Shown piece by piece: positions 43,335 to 54,700 of a stretch of 64,000 nt of DNA. The notes beneath the pieces are model-generated. The model was given only the letters and a program-made list of their open reading frames with translations, was not told where the DNA came from and searched no databases. Source of the DNA: JAZKFT01 sp040386335 (GTDB taxonomy: Bacteria; Bacteroidota; Bacteroidia; Chitinophagales; Chitinophagaceae); the NCBI GenBank assembly GCA_040386335.1, contig JAZKFT010000027.1, positions 1-64,000 on the forward strand. Reading direction: 5' to 3'. The first letter of the stretch is position 1. The number at the start of each line of letters is the position of its first letter. The position numbers and the translations under genes are program-made.

Positions 43335-44438
43335 CTAGTTTCCGTTCATCAACGTTAAAAAGTCATCAAACAAATACCGGCTATCGTGTGGGCCCGGTGT
43401 TGCTTCGGGGTGGTATTGAACCGAAAAATAGGGTTTGTCTTTAATGCGGATACCTTCAATCGAGTCGTCGTTAAGGTTTATATGGGTGATCTCAATATGG
43501 CCGGCCTTGCGCACCGCTTCAGGGTCAACACCGAAGCCATGGTTTTGCGTGGTTATTTCGCTACGGCCGGTAATAATATTTTTAACGGGGTGGTTCAGTC
43601 CACGGTGGCCGTGGTGCATTTTAAAGGTAGGGATATCATGTGCCAGTGCCAGTAACTGGTGGCCCAGGCAAATGCCAAACATGGGTTTGCCCAGTGTGGC
43701 CAGTTCTTTAATGGTTTCCACAGCATAGGGCATTGCGGCAGGATCGCCGGGGCCATTGCTGATGAAAAATCCATCGGGTGCAAAGTCCATCAATTCCTTT
43801 GCGGTAGTTTTTGCAGGAAATACTTTGGCATATACACCGCGGCTCGTCATGCAGGTGAGAATATTTTGTTTGATGCCATAATCCAGCACAGCTACCTTTT
43901 TTGCCGCTGCAGGGTCTCCGGCAAAGTATGCTTCATCTGTGCTTACAATGCTTGCCAGTTCCAGCCCGTCCATAGAAGGTACTGCGGCCAGTTCTGCTTT
44001 CAATTCATCCACGGTTTTGTTCTCGCTGCTGATAATGCAGTTCATAGCACCTTTGGTACGTACTTCAGCCACCAACGCCCGGGTATCTACGCCATCAATA
44101 GCTACAATGTTGTTCGCTTCAAGATAGTCCTGGAGGTTTCCATCTGCCATCATACGGCTGAAATCAATTTCCAGGTTGCGCCCAATAAGGCCCCGGATTT
44201 TAACTGAATCACTTTCAACATCCGCATTTTTTACACCATAGTTACCTACATGAACAGAGTTCATAATGAGCACCTGACCATAGTAACTGGGGTCGGTGAA
44301 AACTTCCTGGTAGCCGGTCATGCCGGTGTTAAAGCAAATTTCGCCGCTGGTAGTACCTGTTTTACCAAAGGCCCGGCCGGTAACTACTGTTCCGTCGGCC
44401 AAAACCAACAATGCTTTTTTATAGGTCTGATTGATCAT
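43335..44438 (-). CDS. carA: Carbamoyl-phosphate synthase small subunit
   Basis: The protein is 367 residues from ATG 44438. The N-terminal domain (LVLADGTVVTGRAFG, TGMTGYQEVFTDPSY) is followed by a class I glutamine amidotransferase with the nucleophile Cys in MFGICLGHQLL and a C-terminal HPE triad (VQYHPEATPGPHDS). It delivers ammonia to CarB for carbamoyl phosphate, used in arginine and pyrimidine synthesis. carB is not adjacent in this window. A TACATTTG element 21 nt upstream supports the start. Confidence 0.95.
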   Translation of the reverse strand: MINQTYKKALLVLADGTVVTGRAFGKTGTTSGEICFNTGMTGYQEVFTDPSYYGQVLIMNSVHVGNYGVKNADVESDSVKIRGLIGRNLEIDFSRMMADGNLQDYLEANNIVAIDGVDTRALVAEVRTKGAMNCIISSENKTVDELKAELAAVPSMDGLELASIVSTDEAYFAGDPAAAKKVAVLDYGIKQNILTCMTSRGVYAKVFPAKTTAKELMDFAPDGFFISNGPGDPAAMPYAVETIKELATLGKPMFGICLGHQLLALAHDIPTFKMHHGHRGLNHPVKNIITGRSEITTQNHGFGVDPEAVRKAGHIEITHINLNDDSIEGIRIKDKPYFSVQYHPEATPGPHDSRYLFDDFLTLMNGN

Positions 44439-44780
44439 TTGCAAAAAAATAAATTGTGCAAATGTATAGGGAGGCAGCGTTTTTAAAGGGTTATTTTTTT
44501 AGAGCGTTTTATAAACTGCCAGGGATTGCAAAACAGGGTGTTGGATTGGTCATGATTATTTCATTTCTTCTTTTTGAATTTTATGATTATTTTGGGAGGA
44601 AACCTTACGCTGTAAATTCAAGCTTCCCTTTCAATGAATCCTGTGGAGTGTGTATTCAGCAGGCCTTTCATCCTTTACGACACACCTTGCAAGCCTTTTT
44701 TGGACGGGAATAACAACTCGTTGAAAAACCACCATTACATGTCTTACAAATTTATTCCGGAAAACACCAAAACCACTCCT
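44439..44780. other. Intergenic gap between carA and the SprB-repeat protein gene
   Basis: This ~340-bp divergent gap includes the minus-strand -7 candidate CAAATGTA (44459-44466; TACATTTG on the minus strand) for carA. An in-frame extension of the plus-strand gene from 44634 covers part of it but lacks signal-peptide character, so I treat it as leader. Nothing else was recognised. Confidence 0.5.
44459..44466 (-). promoter_or_regulatory. Candidate -7 element (TAnnTTTG) for carA
   Basis: TACATTTG on the minus strand, 20 nt before the carA start. The -33 element is weak (CTT at 19 nt). Confidence 0.4.
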
Positions 44781-47700
44781 ATGAACCACATCCACTTTAA
44801 ACGAATCCTGTTTTTTACAGTGATGCTCTTCAGTTTTTCGCAATCTGTAAAGGGGCAATATCTGGAAACCTTTTCTACCCCCAATAAAGGCTACCTTCCT
44901 AACCATGCAAATGATTTTTCCGGCCTAAACTGGACTTTAACTTCCTGGCCCGGAATACCCGGCGATGTCAACGCCCTCAGGGATGAAGTCGATTATTTTA
45001 GCACCACTGCTGCAGGGAAGTTAGAATGTGTAGACCTTGATCTGGAAGTAAGCTGGGAAAGCCCCGTGATGAATATCGGCGCAGCAGGCCCGGTTACGTT
45101 ATCAGTAGATTTAACATGGAACGGTTTCGACCAGGATGTTGCCGCCAATAGTTGCTTAGGCGATTATATCAGGGTTTCGTATAGTATTAATGGAGGGGCT
45201 TTCACTATGATTCCCAACCAGTTTGGTGGTAATGCCTGTGGAACTGTTGCTTATCCCTTTGGAATGGTACCACCTACGCCTGTTAGCGGTACGGTTACCC
45301 AGGGTGGAATTTCCGGAAACACCCTAAAAATCCGGGTATCAGTTTTTACCAATGCCAATGCCGAACTGGTTCAAATAGATAATGTAAGTGTGCCTCAGGC
45401 AGGGGTATCGCTAGGTTGTGTGCCGCCAACGCTTAGCACAGCTGTAACGAATATTACCTGCAATGGCCCCAATTCGGGCGCCATAAACCTTACCGTAACT
45501 GGTGGTGTATCGCCATATACCTACAATTGGACAGATCTGTCAGGTTCTCCCGAACCCCAGGACCGCACTGGTTTAGCTGCAGGAACCTATACCGTAAATG
45601 TAACGGATGCCACGAACTGTGTTGCAAGCACAAGCGCCACCGTATTAACGGCACCCATTGTATTGGGGACCATTGTTTCCAATACCAGTTGCAGTACTAC
45701 TCAAACGGGAACCATCGACCTTTCAGCCAGTGGCGGAACCCCGGGATATACCTATAACTGGGCCGACCTGGCCGGCACTAACGACCCGCAGGACCGAACT
45801 GGCCTGGGTGCGGGCAGTTATTCGGTAACTGTAACGGATGCTGCAGGTTGCACGGGAAATACAAATGCAAGCATCGCAGTAGCGCCCTCTGGTGCTTACT
45901 TAGAGACTTTCTCTATTGCTGAACGGGGATACCTGGTAAACTTTGTAGATAATTTTCTCAGCGTAAACTGGTCTATGGGCCCGTGGCCGCTTCAACCCCC
46001 AGCCACGTTTGGCAGGGATAATGATGATTATTTCAAAACTACCGCTGCCGGCAAACTGGAGGCTTTGGACACCGATAATCCGGTTTACTGGCAAAGTCCC
46101 GAACTAAACATAACCGGGCTGCCTTCGGTCCAGTTTTCTGTAGACCTTACCTGGCTTGGCTTTGATGCCGACGCTGCAGTGGCAGGAGATGGCGACTATA
46201 TTGCTGTGCAGTACAGTATTAACGGCGGCGCTTATGTGGAAATACCCAATGCATACGGTGGTGGTTTGCACACCGTCAATTACCCGATTGGCTCTGGTAT
46301 CGACAGGCCGCTTTTAACAGGTAGCGTTAGCAAGACAGGCCTTACGGGCAATACTTTGCAGATAAGGATCATTGTGAATGCAAACTCCAATAACGAAGTA
46401 GTAACGATAGATAATGTAAGTGTACCCCAAACAATAAGTTATTGTACGGCGCCGATAGTGAGCCGAATCATTACCGATGTACTTTGTAACGGAGCAGCTA
46501 CCGGTGCTATTGACATTACTGTAAGCGGAGCCGTACCGCCCTATACTTACGATTGGAGCGATGTGGCTGGTACCACCAATCCAGCCGACCGCACCGGCCT
46601 TACTGCCGGGAATTATACTGTTACGGTTAGTGATGCTACAGTTCCTGCTCATACCACTACGGTCAGTTATACCATAACACAGCCGGCAACCGCATTAACG
46701 GCCACTACTTCTCAAACCCCTACAGCCTGCAGCGGTGGTGCTACAGGTTCGGCAACAGTGAACCCCAGTGGCGGAACTCCGGGTTATACTTATGCATGGT
46801 CCCCATCCGGCGGCACCTCGGCTACAGCGACAGGACTGCAACAGGGTATGTTCACCTGCACCATTAAAGATGCCAACCAATGCCAGATTGTGAAATCGTT
46901 TACCATTGTTCAGCCTCCGGTTCAGTTAGCTTCATCCAATACTAATAATCCTTCTTTTGCAGTATCACCATCTAACACGGTGGTGTATGATGCCAGCTGT
47001 AACCTGATTGCAACACTGGTTCCAGTGGGAACAGTCAATGCACTCGGTGGAAATGTGAATGCAAAAGTGACCTTTGATGGCAGCGTACAAAGTTTCGGTG
47101 GCCAGCCTTATGTGCAACGGCATTATGATATTGAGCCCGTTACCAATGCAGCCAATGCTACGGCTACGGTTACCTTATACTTTACCCAGGCCGAATTTAC
47201 CTCATATAACCTGGCAAGAGGACTTTACCCCGCATTGCCAACCGGTAGTGGTGATGCAGCCGGTATTGGTAATCTCAAAGTGAACCAGTTTCATGGCACG
47301 GGAACCGCCCCCGCAAACTACACAGGGACCTCAGTGTTAATTGACCCGCCCAATGCGAACATCGTTTTCAACGGTGCGGCTTCAAGATGGGAGATTACTT
47401 TTAGCGTTGTGGGTTTCAGCGGTTTTTATATTACTACCGGCACTACACCTTTACCGCTTACCTTGCTGGATTTCACCGGGACGGTTCAAAACAAAAAGGC
47501 CTTACTGAAATGGACAACAAGCAATGAAGTAAACACCGCTTATATTGAGCTGGAGCGTAGCACAGATGCCCGCAATTATACCCTTATTCATAGCACGGTT
47601 ACAGCAAATACCACGGGCGTTCACCAATACCAATTTACAGACGATCTCGCTGGTTTATATGGACAGGTTCCGTTTGTTTGGTACCGGCTTAAAATGGCTG

Positions 47701-48014
47701 ATAAAGATGGAAGGGTCAGTTACAGCCCTGTGGTTTCGATCGGTTTAAAAAATAGTAAGCCGCTGATCACCGTTTCTCCAAATCCGTTTAAAGAAGCCTT
47801 GTTGGTGCAGGTAGTTAGCCCGGAACAGGAACTGGCAACATTATCGGTGACTGATGTTAGTGGTAAAATCATCATGCAACAAAAAGCATTACTGAAGCAG
47901 GGACAAAATTCAATTGCTTTGCAGCACTTGCAAGGCTTTGCCAAAGGTCAATACCTCTTGCAGGTACAAACCGGTAAGACGAAGCAGACGGTCAAACTGG
48001 TAAAAGTTTATTAA
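44781..48014 (+). CDS. Secreted SprB-repeat protein with T9SS type A sorting domain
   Basis: The protein has 1077 residues from ATG 44781 (signal peptide ending QSVKGQ). Two related modules begin YLETFS (residues ~27 and ~373) and resemble beta-sandwich binding domains with WTLTSWPG/WSMGPWPL. SprB-type repeats follow each (VTNITCNGPNSGAINLTVTGG, ITDVLCNGAATGAIDITVSGA). A fibronectin-like region with IELERSTDARNYTLIH precedes the type A sorting domain (SPNPFKEALLVQV, KGQYLLQVQTGKTKQTVKLVKV). SprB repeats are known from a Flavobacterium gliding adhesin. A role in surface attachment is inferred. A bidirectional terminator follows. Confidence 0.9.
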   Translation: MNHIHFKRILFFTVMLFSFSQSVKGQYLETFSTPNKGYLPNHANDFSGLNWTLTSWPGIPGDVNALRDEVDYFSTTAAGKLECVDLDLEVSWESPVMNIGAAGPVTLSVDLTWNGFDQDVAANSCLGDYIRVSYSINGGAFTMIPNQFGGNACGTVAYPFGMVPPTPVSGTVTQGGISGNTLKIRVSVFTNANAELVQIDNVSVPQAGVSLGCVPPTLSTAVTNITCNGPNSGAINLTVTGGVSPYTYNWTDLSGSPEPQDRTGLAAGTYTVNVTDATNCVASTSATVLTAPIVLGTIVSNTSCSTTQTGTIDLSASGGTPGYTYNWADLAGTNDPQDRTGLGAGSYSVTVTDAAGCTGNTNASIAVAPSGAYLETFSIAERGYLVNFVDNFLSVNWSMGPWPLQPPATFGRDNDDYFKTTAAGKLEALDTDNPVYWQSPELNITGLPSVQFSVDLTWLGFDADAAVAGDGDYIAVQYSINGGAYVEIPNAYGGGLHTVNYPIGSGIDRPLLTGSVSKTGLTGNTLQIRIIVNANSNNEVVTIDNVSVPQTISYCTAPIVSRIITDVLCNGAATGAIDITVSGAVPPYTYDWSDVAGTTNPADRTGLTAGNYTVTVSDATVPAHTTTVSYTITQPATALTATTSQTPTACSGGATGSATVNPSGGTPGYTYAWSPSGGTSATATGLQQGMFTCTIKDANQCQIVKSFTIVQPPVQLASSNTNNPSFAVSPSNTVVYDASCNLIATLVPVGTVNALGGNVNAKVTFDGSVQSFGGQPYVQRHYDIEPVTNAANATATVTLYFTQAEFTSYNLARGLYPALPTGSGDAAGIGNLKVNQFHGTGTAPANYTGTSVLIDPPNANIVFNGAASRWEITFSVVGFSGFYITTGTTPLPLTLLDFTGTVQNKKALLKWTTSNEVNTAYIELERSTDARNYTLIHSTVTANTTGVHQYQFTDDLAGLYGQVPFVWYRLKMADKDGRVSYSPVVSIGLKNSKPLITVSPNPFKEALLVQVVSPEQELATLSVTDVSGKIIMQQKALLKQGQNSIALQHLQGFAKGQYLLQVQTGKTKQTVKLVKVY

Positions 48015-48066
48015 TACCGTCGCGTTTTTATTTATTAATATAAAATTCCATCTTTGGGCATTCATT

Positions 48067-48102
48067 AAAAAGGGTCCTGGCTATAAAGCCGGGACCCTTT
48101 TA
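48067..48102. terminator. Bidirectional terminator between convergent genes
   Basis: AAAAGGGTCCTGGCT and AGCCGGGACCCTTTT pair with one mismatch around ATAA. The A- and T-flanks give a T-tract on both strands. It lies between the SprB-repeat gene (stop 48014) and the beta-propeller gene (stop 48122). Confidence 0.85.
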
Positions 48103-48121
48103 ATAAGCGTTTGGTGCAGGG

Positions 48122-51016
48122 TTATAAATCGATATGCTGTTGCAAACCATCGCCCACACGCCATTTGAGGCGGATATTTTGATTTTCCAGTTTAGATAAA
48201 TCGAGCAACATGGCGAAGCCACCGGCTTTTACCTTGAGCTTGACAATACTGGTGATCACTTCACCATCGGTCAATCTCTCAGCATAAAGGGTGACCATTT
48301 CCGGCTGAGCCAATTCGATTTTTACGTCATATAAGTGACTGCTGTTCTTTACTACTGTCATAGTGCTTGATGCTGCAGGCAGGCTATCTGTTACGTAGAA
48401 ATCTTTCTTTAAAATATCCCCGCGGCCTCCAACATGGTAATCGTCTGAAAGGGCAGAAAATACAGGTACGCCATTGTCGCAGGGAGCGATATAAGCTTTA
48501 AACAGGCTGCCGTTCTGAGCTTCAAAGCCCGGCGAGAGTGTCACGTCACCACCTGCACTATAACTGACTTCCATACCGGGATTAGCCGTGATTACCTGGG
48601 TAGAACCAAGGGTATTGGAACTTTGCCAATAGCGGCTATTGTATACCGTGCCTGACAGCGACAGCGATGAAACGCAGGTAGTAAATAGATCTGTTTCCCA
48701 AACACCCCGGCCATAGGTTGCTGCCCGTATTTTACCCGCGGCCTGATTGATGATAAAGTCATTGATTGGCGACTTGGGGAGGTAATTGAAGAAGGGCGTC
48801 CAAAGTTCGGCGCCATTTTTTAAAACAAATACACCAATATCCATCCCCACGTATACATTATTGCCCTCGTCTATCGCTACGGCTGTTGCAGGTGCGTTTG
48901 GAAGATCGTAGCTGATATTGGTCCAGCTATCACCAAAATTGCTGGTGCGGTATACTTTGGCTCCATCATTTAACCCGCCATTGGAGATTACCGCAGTATT
49001 GGAATTTAACGGGTAAAATGCAATATCCGTGACGTTGGCACCGGTAGGATATCCTGGTTTAGTGGTAATAGATTCCCATGAAATAGCGCCATTGGGTGTC
49101 CTGGTGACGGCCGAGCCGTGGCAAGCGTATAACCGCTGTCCATTGGAAGGTGCGATATGCAATTCAGTTCCACCTGCGGACCCCCTGTTTACCCAGTTGG
49201 AAGTTCCCCTGTTATTGCTTTTCCACACACCGTTACTGTAACCCGCATAAATGGTATCAGCGCTAAAGGGATGCTGCACGACCGTTGGCCATCCGCCAGA
49301 AGAGGTAGGGCCGATTCCATACGCACTGGAGCCGCCATCATCTGTTCGGTTCAATCCATCGTTTTCACTGAAGAAGGCACGGTTGCTAAAACTCCAATCT
49401 ATGACGGCACTATATCCATCAGCGCCTTCAATATGATGATAATTGTTGGTGTTGCTTTTACGATAGTTGGTCCCGTTGTCCTGGGTACCGCCAATCAGGA
49501 GATTGACGTCTGCATCAAAACCCGTCATATGGTAAAACTGCATGGTTTGCATAGAGGTCCAAAGCCTGGTCCAGGTTGAGCCGTGGTCATCGCTGTAAGA
49601 CACACCGCCATCGCTGCATACATACAAGCGGTTGTTCAGTGGGTTATAAGCCAGGTTGTGAATGTCGGCATGCACATATTGAGTAGTGGATCCGCTTTGG
49701 TCATTCCATTGGGTGGCATTTACAAAAGTGCCCGGGGCTCCAAAACCGGTGGAACGCCAAAGGTTAATACCGCCGGTAATTACTGTGGCTACGTTGGCGG
49801 GATTTACTTCAATGGCCAGGTCGTAGCCTGTTTGGTGACGGTCGTCATTTCCGTCATTGGCGTAGCCCAGTATATTAGGACTGGTGGCCCGGGTGTCAAA
49901 ATCGAGACCACTGTCGAATGAACGGTAAACACCCACGAAATTATTGGTGCTGGTAACGGGACCTGTCATCAGGTACACATAGGCAGGATCATTTGCCGAA
50001 ACTCCGATAGCAATGCGGGAGGCATTGGTTGGCACACCGGTAATGCCAGCTGTGGTCCAGGTATCGCCGGTATTTGTGCTACGGTAAAAAGGGGTACTGC
50101 TGCTGCGCCTGGCGGCATACATAATCGAAGGGCTGCCAGGTTTAAATTCAATATCGGTAAAGTTTCCACTCTGTACGAGGGTCCAGGTACCGCCTGAATT
50201 GGTAGTCTTAAAGATACCAGAACTGGTTGCAGCCAGCAGGGTTTGGGAACTGGATGGATGTTGCACGAGCTTGCTGCCCTGGTAATTTTTGTCGGTTACT
50301 CCGGGGAAAGCACCCGTTCTATCCCAATTCAGGCCGCCATCGGTACTGCGTAAAACGCCAATACTGGCCATATCGCCGCCATCGCCATCACCGGTCAATA
50401 TGAAAACATCATTGCCATTTGCCCAGTTTACCACGATACCTGATACACCCAAAGTAGGCAGCATGTCGGTACGTGGTATCCAGGTAGTTCCGCCGTTGGT
50501 AGATTTCCAGAGGCCGCCGGCCGGCGTACCCATATAGATTGTGTTAACATCAGTGGGGTGAAACGCAATGCAGTTCACCCTTCCCAGGCCGGAGTTATGG
50601 CCACTGCCTATCCTGGTTCTGTCCGTTGGGCCGATGGAGAACCAATCGGCATTGCCGGCGGTGGTTACGCTGTAACGGCCATTTGCGGCTTCCAGCACTT
50701 TCCTGTTTTCTTCAGGAACGTTCACAATATTTCCATTGGCATCCTGCCTGGCCCGGTTAAAAAAATACCAGCGGTACCAGTGTTTGTACAATTTTTTTAT
50801 GAAGGACTGATCATCAGCCTTCGGCGAAGCGGCCTTTCTTACGGCGATGTATTGCGTAACAATACCCCATATTTCATTGAAATTTTTCTTGCCTTCAATC
50901 AGGCTAAGCAGGTCGGGCGGGGTAATAGCAGGCTGCGCCTTTACAGATAGTGTAGCCAATGTGATCAACACACAAAGCACCGGTTTTTTTAGATTGACGT
51001 GTACATATTTCATCAC
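48122..51016 (-). CDS. Secreted VPS10/BNR-type beta-propeller protein
   Basis: The 964-residue protein has a signal peptide (VLCVLITLATLSVKAQ). Residues ~110-780 hold many Asp-box-like blades (GGLWKSTNGGTTWIPR, GVLRSTDGGLNWDRTG, YRSTNTGDTWT, YRTSNFGDSWTNIS), as in sortilin/VPS10 or BNR-repeat propellers and some GH74 xyloglucanases. The GH74 catalytic Asp pair cannot be assigned with confidence. Near residue ~800 is a coat-hanger-like stack (VITANPGMEVSYSAGG, LSPGFEAQNGSLFKAYI) frequent in Bacteroidota secreted proteins. No type A sorting domain is evident at the C-terminus. Either of the two first Met codons may start it. The ligand is unknown. Confidence 0.85.
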   Translation of the reverse strand: MMKYVHVNLKKPVLCVLITLATLSVKAQPAITPPDLLSLIEGKKNFNEIWGIVTQYIAVRKAASPKADDQSFIKKLYKHWYRWYFFNRARQDANGNIVNVPEENRKVLEAANGRYSVTTAGNADWFSIGPTDRTRIGSGHNSGLGRVNCIAFHPTDVNTIYMGTPAGGLWKSTNGGTTWIPRTDMLPTLGVSGIVVNWANGNDVFILTGDGDGGDMASIGVLRSTDGGLNWDRTGAFPGVTDKNYQGSKLVQHPSSSQTLLAATSSGIFKTTNSGGTWTLVQSGNFTDIEFKPGSPSIMYAARRSSSTPFYRSTNTGDTWTTAGITGVPTNASRIAIGVSANDPAYVYLMTGPVTSTNNFVGVYRSFDSGLDFDTRATSPNILGYANDGNDDRHQTGYDLAIEVNPANVATVITGGINLWRSTGFGAPGTFVNATQWNDQSGSTTQYVHADIHNLAYNPLNNRLYVCSDGGVSYSDDHGSTWTRLWTSMQTMQFYHMTGFDADVNLLIGGTQDNGTNYRKSNTNNYHHIEGADGYSAVIDWSFSNRAFFSENDGLNRTDDGGSSAYGIGPTSSGGWPTVVQHPFSADTIYAGYSNGVWKSNNRGTSNWVNRGSAGGTELHIAPSNGQRLYACHGSAVTRTPNGAISWESITTKPGYPTGANVTDIAFYPLNSNTAVISNGGLNDGAKVYRTSNFGDSWTNISYDLPNAPATAVAIDEGNNVYVGMDIGVFVLKNGAELWTPFFNYLPKSPINDFIINQAAGKIRAATYGRGVWETDLFTTCVSSLSLSGTVYNSRYWQSSNTLGSTQVITANPGMEVSYSAGGDVTLSPGFEAQNGSLFKAYIAPCDNGVPVFSALSDDYHVGGRGDILKKDFYVTDSLPAASSTMTVVKNSSHLYDVKIELAQPEMVTLYAERLTDGEVITSIVKLKVKAGGFAMLLDLSKLENQNIRLKWRVGDGLQQHIDL

Positions 51017-51210
51017 AGCTGCAGTATTTAGTTTTCGTTGGAAAAACTAAATTAAATCCTGCTACATGAATCCAGGTGCCGAAATGAGTATAGAGGGGGT
51101 ATTGGCAAGTAACCAGTTTTAGCCACAGGTTTGTTAACTATTAGAGCCATTGCACCAGTTTTTCAGGTAAGGGAGTTTTTTTGGGCCGCCTTATGCAAAA
51201 AGTCGCACTG

Positions 51211-51609
51211 TCATCTTTTACCTGTATTCTTTTTTACAAATGGAATTTTCAATTGCCGCGCCTCCCGTTGCCAGGCTGCTGCGGTAACCAAAACCTCCTG
51301 TAGTTTTAACCTGTTAATGTCTGTTGGTTTGTATAGAACAATGCTGCCACCTATGGCGCGACCACGCATTTCCAGTTGCGGAAATATTTCCGTCAAATCT
51401 TTGCCACGCATAAACGTAATATCCAGCGCCTTCAGCTTTTTATTATAGGTGAAGTAGCAAAACATGCCGAAATAATGGTAGAAGGGTAGTTTGTAACTAT
51501 ATTTTTCTTCAACTCCGTGTACGGTTTCGAAAACCAGTTCTCTAACCCGTAGGGCAGTTTCGTTCAGTTGTTCCGGGAGCGATTCGATCCAATTATCTAT
51601 CTGGTGCAT
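51211..51609 (-). CDS. DUF1801 domain protein
   Basis: The 132-residue cytoplasmic protein has a DUF1801 (YdhG-like) fold: IDNWIESLPEQLNETALRVRELV, a beta-rich centre HYFGMFCYFTYNKKLKALDITFMRG, and AIGGSIVLYKPTDIN. DUF1801 proteins resemble iron-chaperone frataxin folds, but their role is not settled. It lies downstream of nrdJ on the same strand, separated by a terminator, so it is probably transcribed alone. Confidence 0.8.
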   Translation of the reverse strand: MHQIDNWIESLPEQLNETALRVRELVFETVHGVEEKYSYKLPFYHYFGMFCYFTYNKKLKALDITFMRGKDLTEIFPQLEMRGRAIGGSIVLYKPTDINRLKLQEVLVTAAAWQREARQLKIPFVKKNTGKR

Positions 51610-51621
51610 GTGTAAAAATAA

Positions 51622-51653
51622 AAAATCCCGGAAACTCTTAGTTCCGGGATTTT
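51622..51653 (-). terminator. Rho-independent terminator after nrdJ
   Basis: AAAATCCCGGAA (51622-51633) and TTCCGGGATTTT (51642-51653) pair perfectly around an 8-nt loop. A- and T-runs on both sides give a T-tract on either strand. It lies 52 nt after the nrdJ stop and just before the DUF1801 start. Confidence 0.8.
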
Positions 51654-51673
51654 TATCATGTTAGTTAAGTTGT

Positions 51674-51704
51674 TACTAATCACCAATCAACCAATCTCTA
51701 ATCA
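51674..51704 (-). repeat. G-rich (coding strand) degenerate run after nrdJ
   Basis: On the minus strand the text after the nrdJ stop is TTAGTGATTAGAGATTGG and onward, with the GATTAG/GATTGG unit seen after pdhA and the SPOR gene. Confidence 0.5.
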
Positions 51705-54700
51705 CTAACTACAACCGCCCTGCGTTCCACAATTATCGCAGCTATAGCAAGCGCCACTCCTTTTGGTAATGGCGCCGCAGTTGGTGCATGCAGGGGCATC
51801 ACTTTGAGCCGCTTTTTTCTGTGCATTCATGGCCTGCAAACTCGAGTCGCCGGCAGTGGAGGCTGAACCTGAAGTAGCGAGTGTTTTTGGTTTTATTTCG
51901 ATTGCATGTGCAGGGTTTGTATGATGATGACCAGTTGATGGCGTTACCCGTACGCTGCTCAATTCATGTGGCCCTTTTTTTTCAGCGGCACTACCCAGTG
52001 GGGTCAATTCATCCATATCGCCATCTTCACCGAGGTTCCCAATTTCGGGTTTGTCCAATACATGCACCAGGTCGGTACGGCCAAGGTATTCGTAGGCGAG
52101 GCAGCGGAAAATAAAGTCGATCAGTGAAGTGGTGCTCTTAATGTTTGGATGATCTACCATACCTGCCGGTTCGAACCGGGTGAACACAAATTTGTCCACG
52201 AATTCTTCCAGTGGTACGCCATACTGCAAACCAACGCTCACCGATATGGCAAAGCAGTTCATCAGGCTGCGAAGGGTACTGCCTTCTTTGGCCAGGTCCA
52301 CAAATATTTCGCCCAAAGTGCCATCGCCGTATTCGCCGGTGCGAAGAAATAATACCTGCCCGTTGATCTTTGCTTTTTGTGTAAAACCACGGCGCTTGGC
52401 AGGTAACGATTTACGCTCTACGATCCTCGCCAACTGGCTCTTTAATTGCGTGTCTTTGCTTTCCTGCATCCGCTTGGTTACCTCTTCCAAAAGCTCGTCT
52501 ACAGTCAGTTTTCCAAGGTCTACAATGTTTGATGTTTCTTCTACAGCTGTTTGCTCCTTATCACTTGTCCCCTGAACCTTGTCGCCTGAACCTTCTTCTG
52601 TTTTCTTTTTGTCTTCGCTTTTATTGGAGAGCGGCTGGCTTAACTTACTGCCATCACGGTACAGCGCATTGGCTTTTAATCCCAGTTCCCAGCTCATCCG
52701 GTAGCATTCTGCTATCTCTTCCTGTTTGGCTTCGTTGGGCAGGTTAATGGTTTTGCTGATGGCCCCGCTAAGGAAAGGCTGGCAGGCAGCCATCATTTTT
52801 ATATGTCCATAAGCGTGTATATATCGCTGACCGGTTTCGCCACATTTATTGGCGCAGTCGAAAACGCTGTAGTGTTCCTGTTTCAGGTAAGGCGCCCCTT
52901 CGATGGTCATAGTGCCGCAGATGTATTGATTGGCAGCAGCTATTTCTTCGTCTTTAAAACCCAGCGCTTCCAGCATGTTCCAGTTCCAGTCGTTATAGTC
53001 TTCGGGTTTAAAGCCGAGACGTTCCATACAGGCTTCGCCTAAATTAAAATGGTTAAAGGCAAATTTTATGTGGAAAGCCGCAGCCATACCAGCTTCCAGC
53101 TTTTTGATCTCTTCGCCTAAAAAGCCTTTTTCACTAAGCGTTTGCGGGTTAATGAACGGTGCACCACTAAAACTGGCAGCACCTTTTGCATAGTTTACTA
53201 TAGCTTCTATTTCTTTTTCGGCGTAGCCCAATTTTAATAGAGCGTTAGGTACACTTTGGTTAATGATTTTGAAATAACCACCACCGCTGAGCTTCTTAAA
53301 TTTTACCAGGGCAAAGTCAGGTTCAACACCCGTGGTGTCGCAATCCATTACCAAACCGATGGTGCCGGTTGGGGCTATCACCGTTGTTTGTGCATTCCGG
53401 TAGCCGTATTGTTCGCCAAGCTGAACGGCATCATCCCAGGCTTTGCAGGCTGCGGTTAACAGGTAATCGGGGCAATAACTGGCATTAATACCAACCGGTT
53501 TAATGCTCAGTCCTTCGTATGCATCCTGGGCATCGTATGCCGCTGCCCGGTGATTACGCATGACGCGTAACATATGTACTTTATTCTCCTCATACTTGCT
53601 GAAAGTGCCAAGCACGGAAGCCATCTCGGCGGAGGTTTTATAAGCCACACCTGTCATGATGGCGGAGATCGCTCCACCAATGGCGCGGGCCTGTTCACTG
53701 TCGTAAGGGATGCCGCTTACCATTAGCATGGAGCCGAGGTTGGCAAAACCTAATCCGAGTGTACGATAGTCGTAAGATAGCTGCGCCACTTCCTTGCTTG
53801 GGAATTGTGCCATCAGTACCGAAACTTCCAGCACTACGGTCCAGAGGCGGCAGATATATTCAAAACCTTTTACATCAAATATGCCGGTCTTTTCATCAAA
53901 AAAAGTGCGGAGATTGGCACTCGCCAGGTTGCAGGCTGTATTGTCCAGGAACATGTACTCGGAGCACGGATTACTGGCGTTGATCCTGCCACCCTCGGGG
54001 CAGGTATGCCATTCGTTTATGGTGTCATCATATTGTGTTCCCGGGTCGGCACAGCTCCAGGCGGCATAGCATATTTTATTCCAGAGTTCCCTGGCTTTTA
54101 CGTTTTTCATCACGCGGCCATCCGTCCTGGCTTTCAGGCCCCAATCGCCGTCTTCGTCCAGCACTTTAAAAAACTCGTTGGGTATGCGGATGGAATTATT
54201 GCTGTTTTGCCCGCTGACCGTTTTATAAGCTTCCCCTTCGTAATCGTTGCTGTAACCTGCGGCTACGAGGGCAGCCACTTTCTTTTCTTCTTCCACTTTC
54301 CAGTCAATAAAATCTACGATCTCCGGATGGTCAAGGTCCAGGCAAACCATTTTGGCCGCCCGGCGGGTGGTGCCCCCACTTTTAATGGCACCGGCGGCCC
54401 GGTCGCCTATTTTTAGGAAACTCATCAGTCCGCTGCTCGTGCCGCCACCGCTCAGTTTCTCTCCTTCGCCCCTGATCTGGCTGTAATTGGTGCCCACGCC
54501 GCTGCCATATTTAAAAATCCTGGCTTCGCGGATCCACAGGTCCATAATGCCGCCATCGTTTACGAGGTCATCGCTAACGCTCAATATAAAACAGGCATGT
54601 GGCTGCGGCCGTTCGTAAGCTGAAGTAGATTGTTTTAACTGATCATCTGCCGGATCAACAAAATAGTGGCCCTGCGGTTTGCCGGTGATGCCGTAGCTGC